A DNA stretch of 7,064 nucleotides from Flavobacteriales bacterium UBA7468 (lineage in GTDB: Bacteria > Bacteroidota > Bacteroidia > Flavobacteriales_D > Crocinitomicaceae). The stretch is taken from contig DLPC01000015.1 of assembly GCA_002478565.1 (NCBI GenBank), positions 108,080-115,143 of the forward strand, written 5' to 3'. Below are positions 1 through 5,727 of the stretch, one piece after another (the first letter of the stretch is position 1; every line of letters begins with the position of its first letter). Made by a program: the position numbers and the translations under genes. The notes under the pieces were generated by a model. The model ran no database searches. It was not told where the DNA came from and was given only the letters and a program-made list of their open reading frames with translations.

Positions 1-284
1 AAACCTAAACGGTGACGAATACCACGTTGACAACCGATGTCCATTAAACGCTTGATGTTCAATTGAACCTCAGAACGCAACTGACCTTCTGTCTTGATTT
101 CGTTCACTGTGTTACGAATAGCTGATAATTGATCATCATTCCAATCCTGGACTTTGATGTTCTCATCAATATTGTTATCGTTAAGAATTTTCTTAGCTGT
201 ACTTCTACCAATACCGTAGATGTATGTCAAGCCAATTACTCCTCTTTTGTTTTTTGGTAAGTCTATACCTGCAATACGTGCCAT
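1..284 (-). CDS. rpsM: 30S ribosomal protein uS13, N-terminal part (runs off the window)
   Basis: This is a partial gene: 94 complete codons from the ATG at 284, with the reading frame still open at base 1. uS13 sits in the head of the small subunit, contacts the P-site tRNA and forms bridges to the large subunit. The product starts MARIAGIDLP and carries the helical element IYGIGRSTAKKIL at about residues 22-34. It then reads IKRLMDIGCQRGIRHRLG at 77-94, which is the lead-in to the family signature RGxRHxxGLPVRGQ. About 25-30 C-terminal residues (a basic tail in this family) are missing. The start lies 10 bases after the rpmJ stop and has no Shine-Dalgarno sequence. In most bacteria this gene opens the alpha block (rpsM, rpsK, rpsD, rpoA, rplQ), which would be expected beyond base 1. 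The family call is secure. Confidence 0.97.
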   Translation of the reverse strand, partial: MARIAGIDLPKNKRGVIGLTYIYGIGRSTAKKILNDNNIDENIKVQDWNDDQLSAIRNTVNEIKTEGQLRSEVQLNIKRLMDIGCQRGIRHRLG

Positions 285-294
285 ATACTAATTA

Positions 295-411
295 TTATCC
301 TTGACGTTGTTTTAATTTCGGATTCTTTTTGTTAATGACGTAAACTTTTCCTTTACGCTTAACAATCTTGCAATCTGCAGTTCTTTTTTTAACTGATGCT
401 CTGACTTTCAT
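295..411 (-). CDS. rpmJ: 50S ribosomal protein bL36, zinc-ligand-free (C-minus) form
   Basis: This small gene encodes 38 residues, the usual length for bL36. It runs from the ATG at 411 to the TAA at 297-295. The product begins MKVRASVKKRTADCKIVKRK and ends NPKLKQRQG, matching the family at both ends. bL36 binds 23S rRNA on the large subunit near the base of the stalk region. The classic form binds zinc through three Cys and one His at about positions 11, 14, 27 and 33. Here these positions read Thr11, Cys14, Asn27 and Leu33, so only one ligand remains and zinc binding is not expected. Such C-minus variants are known for bL36 and I recall them as common in Bacteroidota. The gene lies 8 bases after infA and 10 bases before rpsM, in the same transcription direction. 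Confidence 0.97.
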   Translation of the reverse strand: MKVRASVKKRTADCKIVKRKGKVYVINKKNPKLKQRQG

Positions 412-419
412 AATTCTGC

Positions 420-638
420 TTATTTGTATCTAAAAGATATTCTACCTTTTGTTAAATCATAAGGAGACATTTCAACCTTTACGCGGTCTCCCGGAAGTAT
501 TTTAATATAAAACATGCGCATTTTCCCTGAAATATGGGCTGTAATGACATGTCCGTTCTCTAACTCTACACGAAACATTGCATTAGGCAATGCTTCTAGA
601 ATGGTACCGTCTTGTTCTATGGATGTTTGTTTTGCCAT
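420..638 (-). CDS. infA: Translation initiation factor IF-1
   Basis: The gene encodes 72 residues, the standard IF-1 length. IF-1 is a single S1-like OB-fold that occupies the ribosomal A site during initiation and works with IF-2 and IF-3. The product starts MAKQTSIEQDGTILEALPNA and contains the family core FRVELENGHVITAHISGKMR at about residues 22-41. It ends PYDLTKGRISFRYK. The frame stays open upstream to an ATG at 683, but I chose the ATG at 638 because it gives the conserved MAK start and avoids a 15-residue extension overlapping secY. With this start the secY stop and the infA start are separated by one base (TAATATG), which suggests coupling of translation. No map gene (methionine aminopeptidase) lies between secY and infA. 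In many other bacteria, including Bacteroides as I recall, it does. Confidence 0.97.
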   Translation of the reverse strand: MAKQTSIEQDGTILEALPNAMFRVELENGHVITAHISGKMRMFYIKILPGDRVKVEMSPYDLTKGRISFRYK

Positions 639-639
639 A

Positions 640-1986
640 TTACATTCCAGATAATTCGTTTGCACCTCTGCGTCCTCTAACACGCGTACCTTCCATGAGT
701 GAATCCATATTGCGATTCAATTGGTAAGTCTCGATTTGTTGAAGTGTATCAAGAACAACACCTACCATGATAAGGATGGATGTTCCACCGAAAAACATAG
801 CAAAGCTGTCATTGACACCTGCAAGTTTAGCCACTGAAGGTAAAATTGCAATAGCTGCCAAGAATAGAGATCCTGGGAAAGTAATGCGTGAAACTACCTG
901 ATCAATGTGTTCGGCTGTTTCTTCGCCAGGGCGAACTCCCGGAACGAAACCACCACTCTTTTTGAGATCATCAGCAATTTTGCTTGGGTTAATCATGATT
1001 GCCGTGTAGAAATATGTAAACACAACAATTAGGATGACCAAAAGCACATTGTAACTCACTCCATAAGGATCGCCAAGTGTTTTGGTTAACCAACCAGCAT
1101 CTTGCTGTTGGGTAACACCTTGGTAAACCATCATAGGAATCGTCATGATCGCTTGAGCAAAGATGATTGGCATAACACCACTTGCGTTGATTTTGATAGG
1201 CAAATAGTTGCGTGCACCGTTAACGTCTTCAACTGCTCTTGTTCCTGCCACTCTTTTAGCTGTATTGAGAGGGATACGTCTGACTCCTTGTACAATCAAA
1301 ATAGTTACTAAAATGATTACAAAGAACATAACGATCTCCAATACTAAACGAATAAGATTACCTGCTTCAACTGATTTTCCGAATTCTGCAAAAAATGCAC
1401 CAGGTAGGCGAGAGAGGATACCAACGGTAATGAGTAACGAGATTCCGTTACCAATACCACGTTCAGTGATACGCTCACCTAACCAAACCGCAAACATAGA
1501 GCCAGCGATGAGGAGCATGATTGTTTGAGTCCACCAGAAAGTATTTGGATCGTCTGGCATGGCGTTTTTGTTACTTACATAGAGGGTAAGATAACTTGGC
1601 GCCTGTAATGCACAGATAACGATAGTAAGTAGACGCGTGTAATTGTTGATTTGCTTTCTACCAGATTCACCTTCATTTTGCATTTTTTGGACAGCTGGAA
1701 CAGCCATGCCAAGTAATTGCATGATGATCGATGCACTGATGTAAGGCATGATACCAAGCGCCATGATGGATGCATTGGTAAAGCCTCCTCCTGAAAAGAC
1801 AGAAAGAATGCTTTCTAGAAAGTTTTGATCTGTGGCATTACTTGCCAAGGCGTCGTATTTGACACCAGGCAAAATCACATACGAACCTACACGGTAGGTA
1901 AGTATGAGGCCAAGTGTAAGGATAATGCGTTTACGCAATTCCTCAACTTTCCAGATGTTTTGCAGGTTTGTGATTAATCGTTTCAT
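640..1986 (-). CDS. secY: Preprotein translocase channel subunit SecY
   Basis: SecY is the pore of the SecYEG translocase in the inner membrane, through which unfolded secretory proteins pass and membrane proteins are inserted. The 448-residue product is of usual length and shows the ten-helix pattern. TM1 is at about 20-40, followed by the plug region with FSGGGF at 64-69. TM2 contains ALGIMPYISASIIMQLL at 76-92. The TM4-5 region has GERITERGIGNGISLLI at 170-186. The cytoplasmic loop with RRIPLNTAKRVAGTR at 236-250 is one of the ribosome- and SecA-contacting loops. The other such loop has SGGFVPGVRPG at 344-354. TM10 has LIMVGVVLDTLQQIE at 405-419. The start follows rplO by 20 bases, the usual order in the spc cluster. 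A promoter-like -7 motif lies in that gap and is listed separately. Confidence 0.98.
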   Translation of the reverse strand: MKRLITNLQNIWKVEELRKRIILTLGLILTYRVGSYVILPGVKYDALASNATDQNFLESILSVFSGGGFTNASIMALGIMPYISASIIMQLLGMAVPAVQKMQNEGESGRKQINNYTRLLTIVICALQAPSYLTLYVSNKNAMPDDPNTFWWTQTIMLLIAGSMFAVWLGERITERGIGNGISLLITVGILSRLPGAFFAEFGKSVEAGNLIRLVLEIVMFFVIILVTILIVQGVRRIPLNTAKRVAGTRAVEDVNGARNYLPIKINASGVMPIIFAQAIMTIPMMVYQGVTQQQDAGWLTKTLGDPYGVSYNVLLVILIVVFTYFYTAIMINPSKIADDLKKSGGFVPGVRPGEETAEHIDQVVSRITFPGSLFLAAIAILPSVAKLAGVNDSFAMFFGGTSILIMVGVVLDTLQQIETYQLNRNMDSLMEGTRVRGRRGANELSGM

Positions 1987-1996
1987 CTAAAAGCGT

Positions 1997-2005
1997 GCAA
2001 AGATA
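1997..2005 (-). promoter_or_regulatory. Candidate Bacteroidota -7 promoter element before secY
   Basis: Read on the coding strand, this is TATCTTTGC, an exact fit to the Bacteroidota -7 consensus TAnnTTTGC. It lies in the 20-base rplO-secY gap, 10 bases before the secY ATG, so a transcript starting from it would have only a very short leader. Against a promoter: I see no TTG-type -33 box at the usual distance of about 19-21 bases upstream. The same core also occurs by chance inside secY (1491-1498) and rplO (about 2252-2259). It may be a weak internal promoter for secY-infA-rpmJ or a coincidence. Confidence 0.3.
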
Positions 2006-2006
2006 G

Positions 2007-2453
2007 TTAGATTTTTGTACATGTACCACCTAAAGCTTCAATTGCTGCGCTAGCTTTTGTAGAAAAGCCATTTGCAGAAATGTTTACTTTAGCTTTCAGT
2101 TCTCCGCGACCAAGTACTTTAACTAATTCATTATTAGATAAAAGACCGTTTTCACGTAAAACTTCTGGTGTGATATCAAGGATTCCTTTAACCGTTGCAA
2201 GGTTCTCGATGATATCTAAGTTAATTGCTTTGTACTCAACACGGTTAATGTTTTTAAAGCCAAACTTAGGTACACGACGTTGCAAAGGCATTTGTCCACC
2301 TTCAAAACCAATTTTGGTTTTGTAACCAGAGCGAGACTTCGCACCTTTATGACCACGTGTAGATGTTCCTCCACGACCTGATCCTTGACCGCGTGCAATG
2401 CGTTTTTCGGCTTTAACCGAACCTGATGCTGGTGTTAGATTATGTAATTCCAT
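2007..2453 (-). CDS. rplO: 50S ribosomal protein uL15
   Basis: The gene encodes 148 residues, the usual uL15 length. The protein has a long basic N-terminal extension that threads into 23S rRNA and a globular C-terminal domain. The extension is visible as ARGQGSGRGGTSTRGHKGAK at about residues 20-39, rich in Gly, Arg and Lys. It is followed by GFEGGQMPLQRRVPKFGF at 49-66, the most conserved part of the family. The C-terminal half (about 75-148) is the less conserved fold and ends GGTCTKI. The ATG at 2453 gives the family start MELHNLTPA and lies 12 bases after the rpmD stop. secY follows by 20 bases. The last codons contain a 10-base palindrome (GTACATGTAC, 2017-2026). Confidence 0.98.
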   Translation of the reverse strand: MELHNLTPASGSVKAEKRIARGQGSGRGGTSTRGHKGAKSRSGYKTKIGFEGGQMPLQRRVPKFGFKNINRVEYKAINLDIIENLATVKGILDITPEVLRENGLLSNNELVKVLGRGELKAKVNISANGFSTKASAAIEALGGTCTKI

Positions 2454-2465
2454 TTGTTTCTATGT

Positions 2466-2645
2466 CTATGATTCCACTACTTGAATGAGGTGCTTCACCT
2501 TATTCACCATTCCCATAATTTGAGGAGTTACCTCTTTCTCGATAACTTGATTCAAGCGACGAAAACCTAAAGCTTTGATAGTAGCTTTTTGATCAGCTGG
2601 ACGCTTAATCGCACTCTTCACTTGTTTGATTTTGATTGTGCTCAT
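2466..2645 (-). CDS. rpmD: 50S ribosomal protein uL30
   Basis: This small gene encodes 59 residues, from the ATG at 2645 to the TAG at 2468-2466. It is the only gene here seen to end in TAG rather than TAA. uL30 is a compact large-subunit protein bound to 23S rRNA. The product begins MSTIKIKQVKSAIKRPADQK and has the family core ATIKALGFRRLNQ at residues 21-33, which matches the TLKALGLRKLNQ-type signature. It ends with a second conserved block, MVNKVKHLIQVVE, at 46-58. The length fits the short bacterial form (about 58-60 residues). It lies 11 bases after rpsE and 12 bases before rplO, its standard position. An unrelated reading frame on the opposite strand covers part of it and is not credible. 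Confidence 0.97.
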   Translation of the reverse strand: MSTIKIKQVKSAIKRPADQKATIKALGFRRLNQVIEKEVTPQIMGMVNKVKHLIQVVES

Positions 2646-2656
2646 TGCTGCTAATT

Positions 2657-3175
2657 TTATCCGTTGAATACTTTGTCAAGAGAGATACCACGCTGGCGAG
2701 CTACGGCAACCGCATCACGCATGTTAGCCAAGGCATCCATAGTTGCTTTAACCACGTTGTGCGGGTTAGAAGAACCTTGGGATTTCGCCAATACGTTGTG
2801 AACTCCAACACTTTCTAATACGGCACGCATCGCACCACCGGCGATTACACCTGTACCTTCTGTTGCTGGCTTTAAGAATACTTCAGCACCACCAAACTTT
2901 CCTTTTTGTTCGTGAGGAACTGTACCTCTTAAAATTGGAACTTTGATTAGATTCTTTTTCGCATCATCGATGCCTTTAGTAATTGCTTCAGTTACTTCTT
3001 TTGCTTTACCAAGACCATGACCAACTACACCATTTTCGTCACCCACAACAACAATTGCAGAGAAACTGAATGTACGACCACCTTTGGTAACTTTAGTAAC
3101 ACGGTTTACAGCTACGAGTTTGTCTTTTAACTCGATGTCTGCTGATTTAACTCTATTTACGATTTGAGCTGCCAT
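2657..3175 (-). CDS. rpsE: 30S ribosomal protein uS5
   Basis: The gene encodes 172 residues, typical for bacterial uS5. The protein lies on the back of the small subunit, near the mRNA entry channel, and affects decoding accuracy. The N-terminal S5 double-stranded-RNA-binding-like domain spans about residues 17-80, with LVAVNRVTKVTKGGRTFSFS at 20-39 and GDENGVVGHGLGKAKEV at 45-61. The C-terminal domain holds GTGVIAGGAMRAVLESVGV at 107-125 and SSNPHNVVKATMDAL at 135-149. The Lys/Gly-rich loop around VTKGGR (29-34) is intact; in other bacteria substitutions in this loop affect spectinomycin sensitivity. Translation starts 5 bases after the rplR stop, and rpmD follows by 11 bases. An AAGGAGG run lies upstream at 3194-3200, but it is 18 bases from the start and is explained by conserved rplR codons. 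Confidence 0.98.
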   Translation of the reverse strand: MAAQIVNRVKSADIELKDKLVAVNRVTKVTKGGRTFSFSAIVVVGDENGVVGHGLGKAKEVTEAITKGIDDAKKNLIKVPILRGTVPHEQKGKFGGAEVFLKPATEGTGVIAGGAMRAVLESVGVHNVLAKSQGSSNPHNVVKATMDALANMRDAVAVARQRGISLDKVFNG

Positions 3176-3180
3176 TTTTC

Positions 3181-3534
3181 TTAAAATTTTAGTCCTCCTT
3201 CACGAGCTGAATCAGCCAAGGATTTAATTCTACCATGATACAAGTAACCATTGCGATCGAAAACGATGCGTTCGATTCCAGCTTTGTTTGCAACTTCGGC
3301 AATTTTCTTACCAACAATTGAAGCTTGGCTCACTTTGTTTACTTTCTGTGCATCGTCCATCTTCAAAGAACCTGCAGATGCCAATGTACGACCTGTAGTA
3401 TCGTCGATTAATTGTGCATAAATTTGCTTGTTACTTCTAAAAACAGTAAGACGCGGAATAGCTGAAGTACCGAAAACTTTCTTTCTAATTCTTCGCTTAA
3501 TTTTTGCTCTTCTTAATACTTTATTTAGTGCCAT
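3181..3534 (-). CDS. rplR: 50S ribosomal protein uL18
   Basis: The gene encodes 117 residues, the usual uL18 length. uL18 binds 5S rRNA together with uL5 and helps place it in the central protuberance of the large subunit. The N-terminus is strongly basic (RRAKIKRRIRKKVFGT, residues 8-23), as expected for the rRNA-contacting tail. It is followed by the core block IPRLTVFRSNKQIYAQLIDD at 26-45. The C-terminal part has VFDRNGYLYHGRIKSLADSA at 91-110 and closes with the conserved REGGLKF. The ATG at 3534 lies 11 bases after the rplF stop, and rpsE starts 5 bases after this gene. Together with rplE further upstream, it gives this cluster both of the 5S-rRNA-binding proteins normally encoded in the spc operon. 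Confidence 0.98.
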   Translation of the reverse strand: MALNKVLRRAKIKRRIRKKVFGTSAIPRLTVFRSNKQIYAQLIDDTTGRTLASAGSLKMDDAQKVNKVSQASIVGKKIAEVANKAGIERIVFDRNGYLYHGRIKSLADSAREGGLKF

Positions 3535-3545
3535 AATTCGTTCGA

Positions 3546-4100
3546 TTATTTTTTACCTGCTGACTTACCAGCTTTTCTACGGATTTCTTCACCAACAAAT
3601 CGGATACCTTTTCCTTTGTATGGTTCAGGTTTTCTGAAAGAGCGAATCTTTGCAGCTACTTGACCAAGTAATTGCTTGTCGTGTGACTCTAAAGTAACGA
3701 CTGGAGCTTTACCTTTTTCTGTAACTGTGGTAACTTTCACTTCTTTAGGGATTTCCATGATAATGGCATGTGAAAAACCTAGGGCTAATTCAAGTTGTTG
3801 ACCTGTTGCGTTTGCACGGTAACCAACTCCAATTATTTCCATATCCTTCTTGAAACCTTCAGATACACCTTGGATCATGTTGTATACAAGTGCACGGTAT
3901 AAACCATGCTTTGAACGATGATCAGGTGCTTCTGTAGCGCGACTGAATGTAATGACATTGTCTTCAATGCTTACGCTTACCGAAGCATCAATGTGTTGTG
4001 CTAATTCTCCTTTTTTACCTTTAACCGTCATAACGGAATCCTTAAACGTCACTTCGACGCCGCTAGGGATGGTAATGGGTGCTTTTCCAATTCTTGACAT
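3546..4100 (-). CDS. rplF: 50S ribosomal protein uL6
   Basis: The gene encodes 184 residues, close to the usual 177-185. uL6 sits at the base of the stalk, near the sarcin-ricin loop and the factor-binding site of the large subunit. It consists of two similar alpha/beta domains. The first (about residues 1-82) begins MSRIGKAPITIPSGVEV and includes the TVKGKKGEL strand-loop at 25-33. The second (about 83-175) carries EIIGVGYRANATGQQLELAL at 88-107 and the family signature PEPYKGKGIRFVGEEIRRK at 158-176. The tail is basic (AGKSAGKK). The ATG at 4100 follows the rpsH stop by 12 bases, and rplR starts 11 bases after the end. Confidence 0.98.
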   Translation of the reverse strand: MSRIGKAPITIPSGVEVTFKDSVMTVKGKKGELAQHIDASVSVSIEDNVITFSRATEAPDHRSKHGLYRALVYNMIQGVSEGFKKDMEIIGVGYRANATGQQLELALGFSHAIIMEIPKEVKVTTVTEKGKAPVVTLESHDKQLLGQVAAKIRSFRKPEPYKGKGIRFVGEEIRRKAGKSAGKK

Positions 4101-4112
4101 TGCTATAATTTT

Positions 4113-4511
4113 TTAGTAAACGTAACAAAGAACTTCACCACCAATATTGTGCTGACGAGCCTCTTTGTCAGTGATTACACCGCGAGACGTAGAAACGATG
4201 GCAATACCTAAACCGTTTAAAACTCTTGGCATTTCAACTGCACTGCTGTACTTTCTTAGTCCTGGACGAGAAGCACGTTGCAATTTGGTAATTGCTGGAA
4301 CACGCGTAGATGTGTTGTATTTCAAGGCAATTTTGATAATGCCTTGTTTGTTGTCATCCTCAAATTTGTAGTTGAGGATGTAACCTTGGTCAAATAAAAT
4401 TTGTGTCATTGCACGTTTGATATTTGAACCAGGGATATCTACGGTCTTCAAGCCTGCTGCACTCGCATTTCTGATACGAGTCAGGAAATCTGCTATTGGA
4501 TCTGTATTCAT
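4113..4511 (-). CDS. rpsH: 30S ribosomal protein uS8
   Basis: The gene encodes 132 residues, the normal uS8 length. uS8 is a primary binder of the 16S rRNA central domain. In Escherichia coli it also represses the spc operon by binding mRNA at the rplX-rplE junction. The N-terminal domain (about 1-68) opens NTDPIADFLTRIRNASAA at 2-19 and includes the KQGIIKIALKY strand at 55-65. The C-terminal domain has RASRPGLRKYSS at 79-90 and the family signature GIAIVSTSRGVITDKEARQ at 102-120, and ends GGEVLCYVY. The gap to rpsN is 19 bases and A-rich, without a Shine-Dalgarno sequence. Whether this uS8 also regulates its own operon cannot be read from the gene itself. Confidence 0.98.
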   Translation of the reverse strand: MNTDPIADFLTRIRNASAAGLKTVDIPGSNIKRAMTQILFDQGYILNYKFEDDNKQGIIKIALKYNTSTRVPAITKLQRASRPGLRKYSSAVEMPRVLNGLGIAIVSTSRGVITDKEARQHNIGGEVLCYVY

Positions 4512-4530
4512 TTCTTTTCTTTTTTCTTAA

Positions 4531-4845
4531 TTACCAACTTGCTTTCTTAACTCCTGGGATTTTACCAGCCAAAGCCATTTCACGGAATGTTACCCTTGAA
4601 ATACCAAATTGACGCATGTAACCTCTAGGACGACCAGTCAAACCACAACGATTGTGTTTTCTGATTTTAGAAGAGTTAGCCGGTAATTTTTGCAATTGCA
4701 TCATTGCATCCCACTTTTGAGACTGAATTTCTTCAGATGCATCTGTTGACTTCAAAACTTTAGTTAGTTCGGCGCGTTTCTTTTCGTAACGTGCTACTAA
4801 TCTTTCTCTTTTGCGCTCACGCGCTTTCATTGATTCCTTAGCCAT
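4531..4845 (-). CDS. rpsN: 30S ribosomal protein uS14, long zinc-free form
   Basis: uS14 binds 16S rRNA in the head of the small subunit and is added late in assembly. The product has 104 residues. It starts MAKESMKARERKRERLVARY and ends in the conserved block GRPRGYMRQFGISRVTFREM (71-90) followed by IPGVKKASW (96-104). Only one Cys (Cys67, in HNRCGLTGRP) is present, so this is the C-minus form that lacks the four-Cys zinc site. Its length is close to the 101-residue E. coli type. Most Bacteroidota uS14 proteins that I recall are about 89 residues. The extra residues lie in the central helical segment, about 28-52. The reading frame is intact and the ends are conserved, so it should be functional. 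It starts 5 bases after rplE. Confidence 0.97.
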   Translation of the reverse strand: MAKESMKARERKRERLVARYEKKRAELTKVLKSTDASEEIQSQKWDAMMQLQKLPANSSKIRKHNRCGLTGRPRGYMRQFGISRVTFREMALAGKIPGVKKASW

Positions 4846-4850
4846 TTCTT

Positions 4851-5402
4851 TTATTTTTTAATAAATGGAAAACCAAATGCATCCAACAATGCTTTTGCTT
4901 CTTCGTCGCTGTTGGCTGTTGTAACGAAGGTGATGTCCATTCCTAGGATACGATTTACTTTATCAATATCGATTTCAGGGAAAATGATGTGTTCCTTGAT
5001 ACCGAGGTTGAAATTACCACGTCCGTCAAATCCTTTTGGATTGATTCCGCGGAAGTCACGTGTACGAGGCAATGCAACTGAAAGCAAACGATCAAGGAAA
5101 TCGTACATACGATCGCCACGAAGCGTTACTTTAGTTCCGATTGGCATCCCTTTACGTAACTTAAAGTTAGAGATATCCTTTTTAGAGATGGTAGTAATTG
5201 CTTTTTGACCAGCAATACGAGAAAGGTCAGCAGCAGCGCTATCAATTAGCTTTTTGTCTGCAACTGCATCACCCATACCTTGGCTAAGTACAATTTTTTC
5301 CAATTTAGGAACGCTCATTACAGATTTGTAATTGAAACGCTCTTGAAGCGTTTGCTTGATTTCGTTCCTGTACTTTTCTTTTAATCTTGGCGTGTAACTC
5401 AT
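4851..5402 (-). CDS. rplE: 50S ribosomal protein uL5
   Basis: The gene encodes 183 residues, within the usual 178-187. uL5 binds 5S rRNA in the central protuberance of the large subunit and contacts the P-site tRNA. The product has VPKLEKIVLSQGMGDAVADK at 31-50, corresponding to the family's N-terminal signature with SQ in place of the more common N-M/R. It continues with KKDISNFKLRKGMPIGTKVT at 74-93 and LPRTRDFRGINPKGFDGRGN at 111-130. The C-terminal fold includes GIKEHIIFPEIDIDKV at 134-149 and ends GFPFIKK. The start overlaps the rplX stop by one base (TAATG). Uniquely in this window it is preceded by a near-ideal Shine-Dalgarno sequence, listed separately. Confidence 0.98.
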   Translation of the reverse strand: MSYTPRLKEKYRNEIKQTLQERFNYKSVMSVPKLEKIVLSQGMGDAVADKKLIDSAAADLSRIAGQKAITTISKKDISNFKLRKGMPIGTKVTLRGDRMYDFLDRLLSVALPRTRDFRGINPKGFDGRGNFNLGIKEHIIFPEIDIDKVNRILGMDITFVTTANSDEEAKALLDAFGFPFIKK

Positions 5403-5716
5403 TACTTAATCACCTCCCCTGATTTTTTTGAATAACGTACTAATTTTCCTTTTACCTCTTTTCTTCCGATACGGCTAGCAACTCCATTGCTCACAACCAT
5501 AAGGTTTGAAATATGGATAGAACCTTCTTTTTCTTCGATTCCACCTTGAGGATTTGTAGCGCTTGGCTTGTTGTGTTTTTTAATCATGTTAACACCTTCA
5601 ACTGTTGCGCGCATTTTTTCACGATCGATAGTGGCAACTTTGCCCTCACGACCTTTGGACTCACCTGAAATCACTTTCACGGTGTCTCCAATTTTGATGT
5701 GTAATTTCTTTTGCAT
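5402..5716 (-). CDS. rplX: 50S ribosomal protein uL24
   Basis: The gene encodes 104 residues, the usual uL24 length. uL24 is one of the two assembly-initiating proteins of the large subunit and lies near the exit of the peptide tunnel. The KOW motif fills about residues 6-33, with KIGDTVKVISGESKGREGKV at 8-27, and is followed by VEGVNMIKKHNKPS at 39-52. GGIEEKEGSIHISNLMVV at 58-75 is the conserved middle block. The C-terminus (KSGEVIK) is variable in the family. Here its codons TCA GGG GAG GTG ATT AAG also create the Shine-Dalgarno sequence for rplE. The TAA stop shares its last A with the rplE ATG, so the two genes are probably translationally coupled. Confidence 0.98.
   Translation of the reverse strand: MQKKLHIKIGDTVKVISGESKGREGKVATIDREKMRATVEGVNMIKKHNKPSATNPQGGIEEKEGSIHISNLMVVSNGVASRIGRKEVKGKLVRYSKKSGEVIK
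5408..5424 (-). promoter_or_regulatory. Near-ideal Shine-Dalgarno sequence of rplE in the loop of a short inverted repeat
   Basis: On the coding strand the sequence is AATCA, GGGGAGG, TGATT. GGAGGTGAT (5417-5409) would pair over nine bases with the usual 16S rRNA 3' end. GGAGG ends 10 bases before the rplE ATG, a slightly long but plausible spacing. AATCA (5424-5420) and TGATT (5412-5408) are perfect inverted copies, so the GGGGAGG run could be shown in a seven-base loop on a five-pair stem. The stem is weak, with four A-U pairs and one G-C pair. The site lies inside the last rplX codons. The other starts here have A/T-rich leaders, as is normal for Bacteroidota. The junction corresponds to the place where E. 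coli uS8 represses the spc operon; a similar role here is inference. Confidence 0.55.
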
Positions 5717-5727
5717 TACTCAATGAA

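Noticed and set aside
639..683. A longer IF-1 start at 683, adding 15 residues
   Set aside because: The extension overlaps the end of secY, is not family-like, and the ATG at 638 gives the standard 72-residue IF-1 starting MAK.
1490..1498. TATGTTTGC inside secY as a promoter
   Set aside because: It matches the -7 consensus but lies deep in a conserved coding region. Such a short motif is expected by chance in several kilobases of AT-rich DNA.
1102..1528. Plus-strand reading frames opposite secY
   Set aside because: They are shadows of the SecY frame, with no family resemblance and low-complexity composition. The same holds for the plus-strand frames opposite rplO, rpsE, rplR, rpsH, rplE and rplP.
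1785..1793. AGGAGGAGG on the coding strand inside secY as an internal ribosome binding site
   Set aside because: It encodes the conserved SGGG of the SecY plug region, and no credible internal gene start follows.
2252..2259. TAAGTTTG inside rplO as a promoter for secY
   Set aside because: It is a partial match in conserved codons (PKFGF), lacks the final C and has no evident -33 partner.
3194..3200. AAGGAGG upstream of rpsE as a Shine-Dalgarno sequence
   Set aside because: It is 18 bases from the ATG, too far, and encodes the highly conserved REGGL end of uL18, which explains the purine run.
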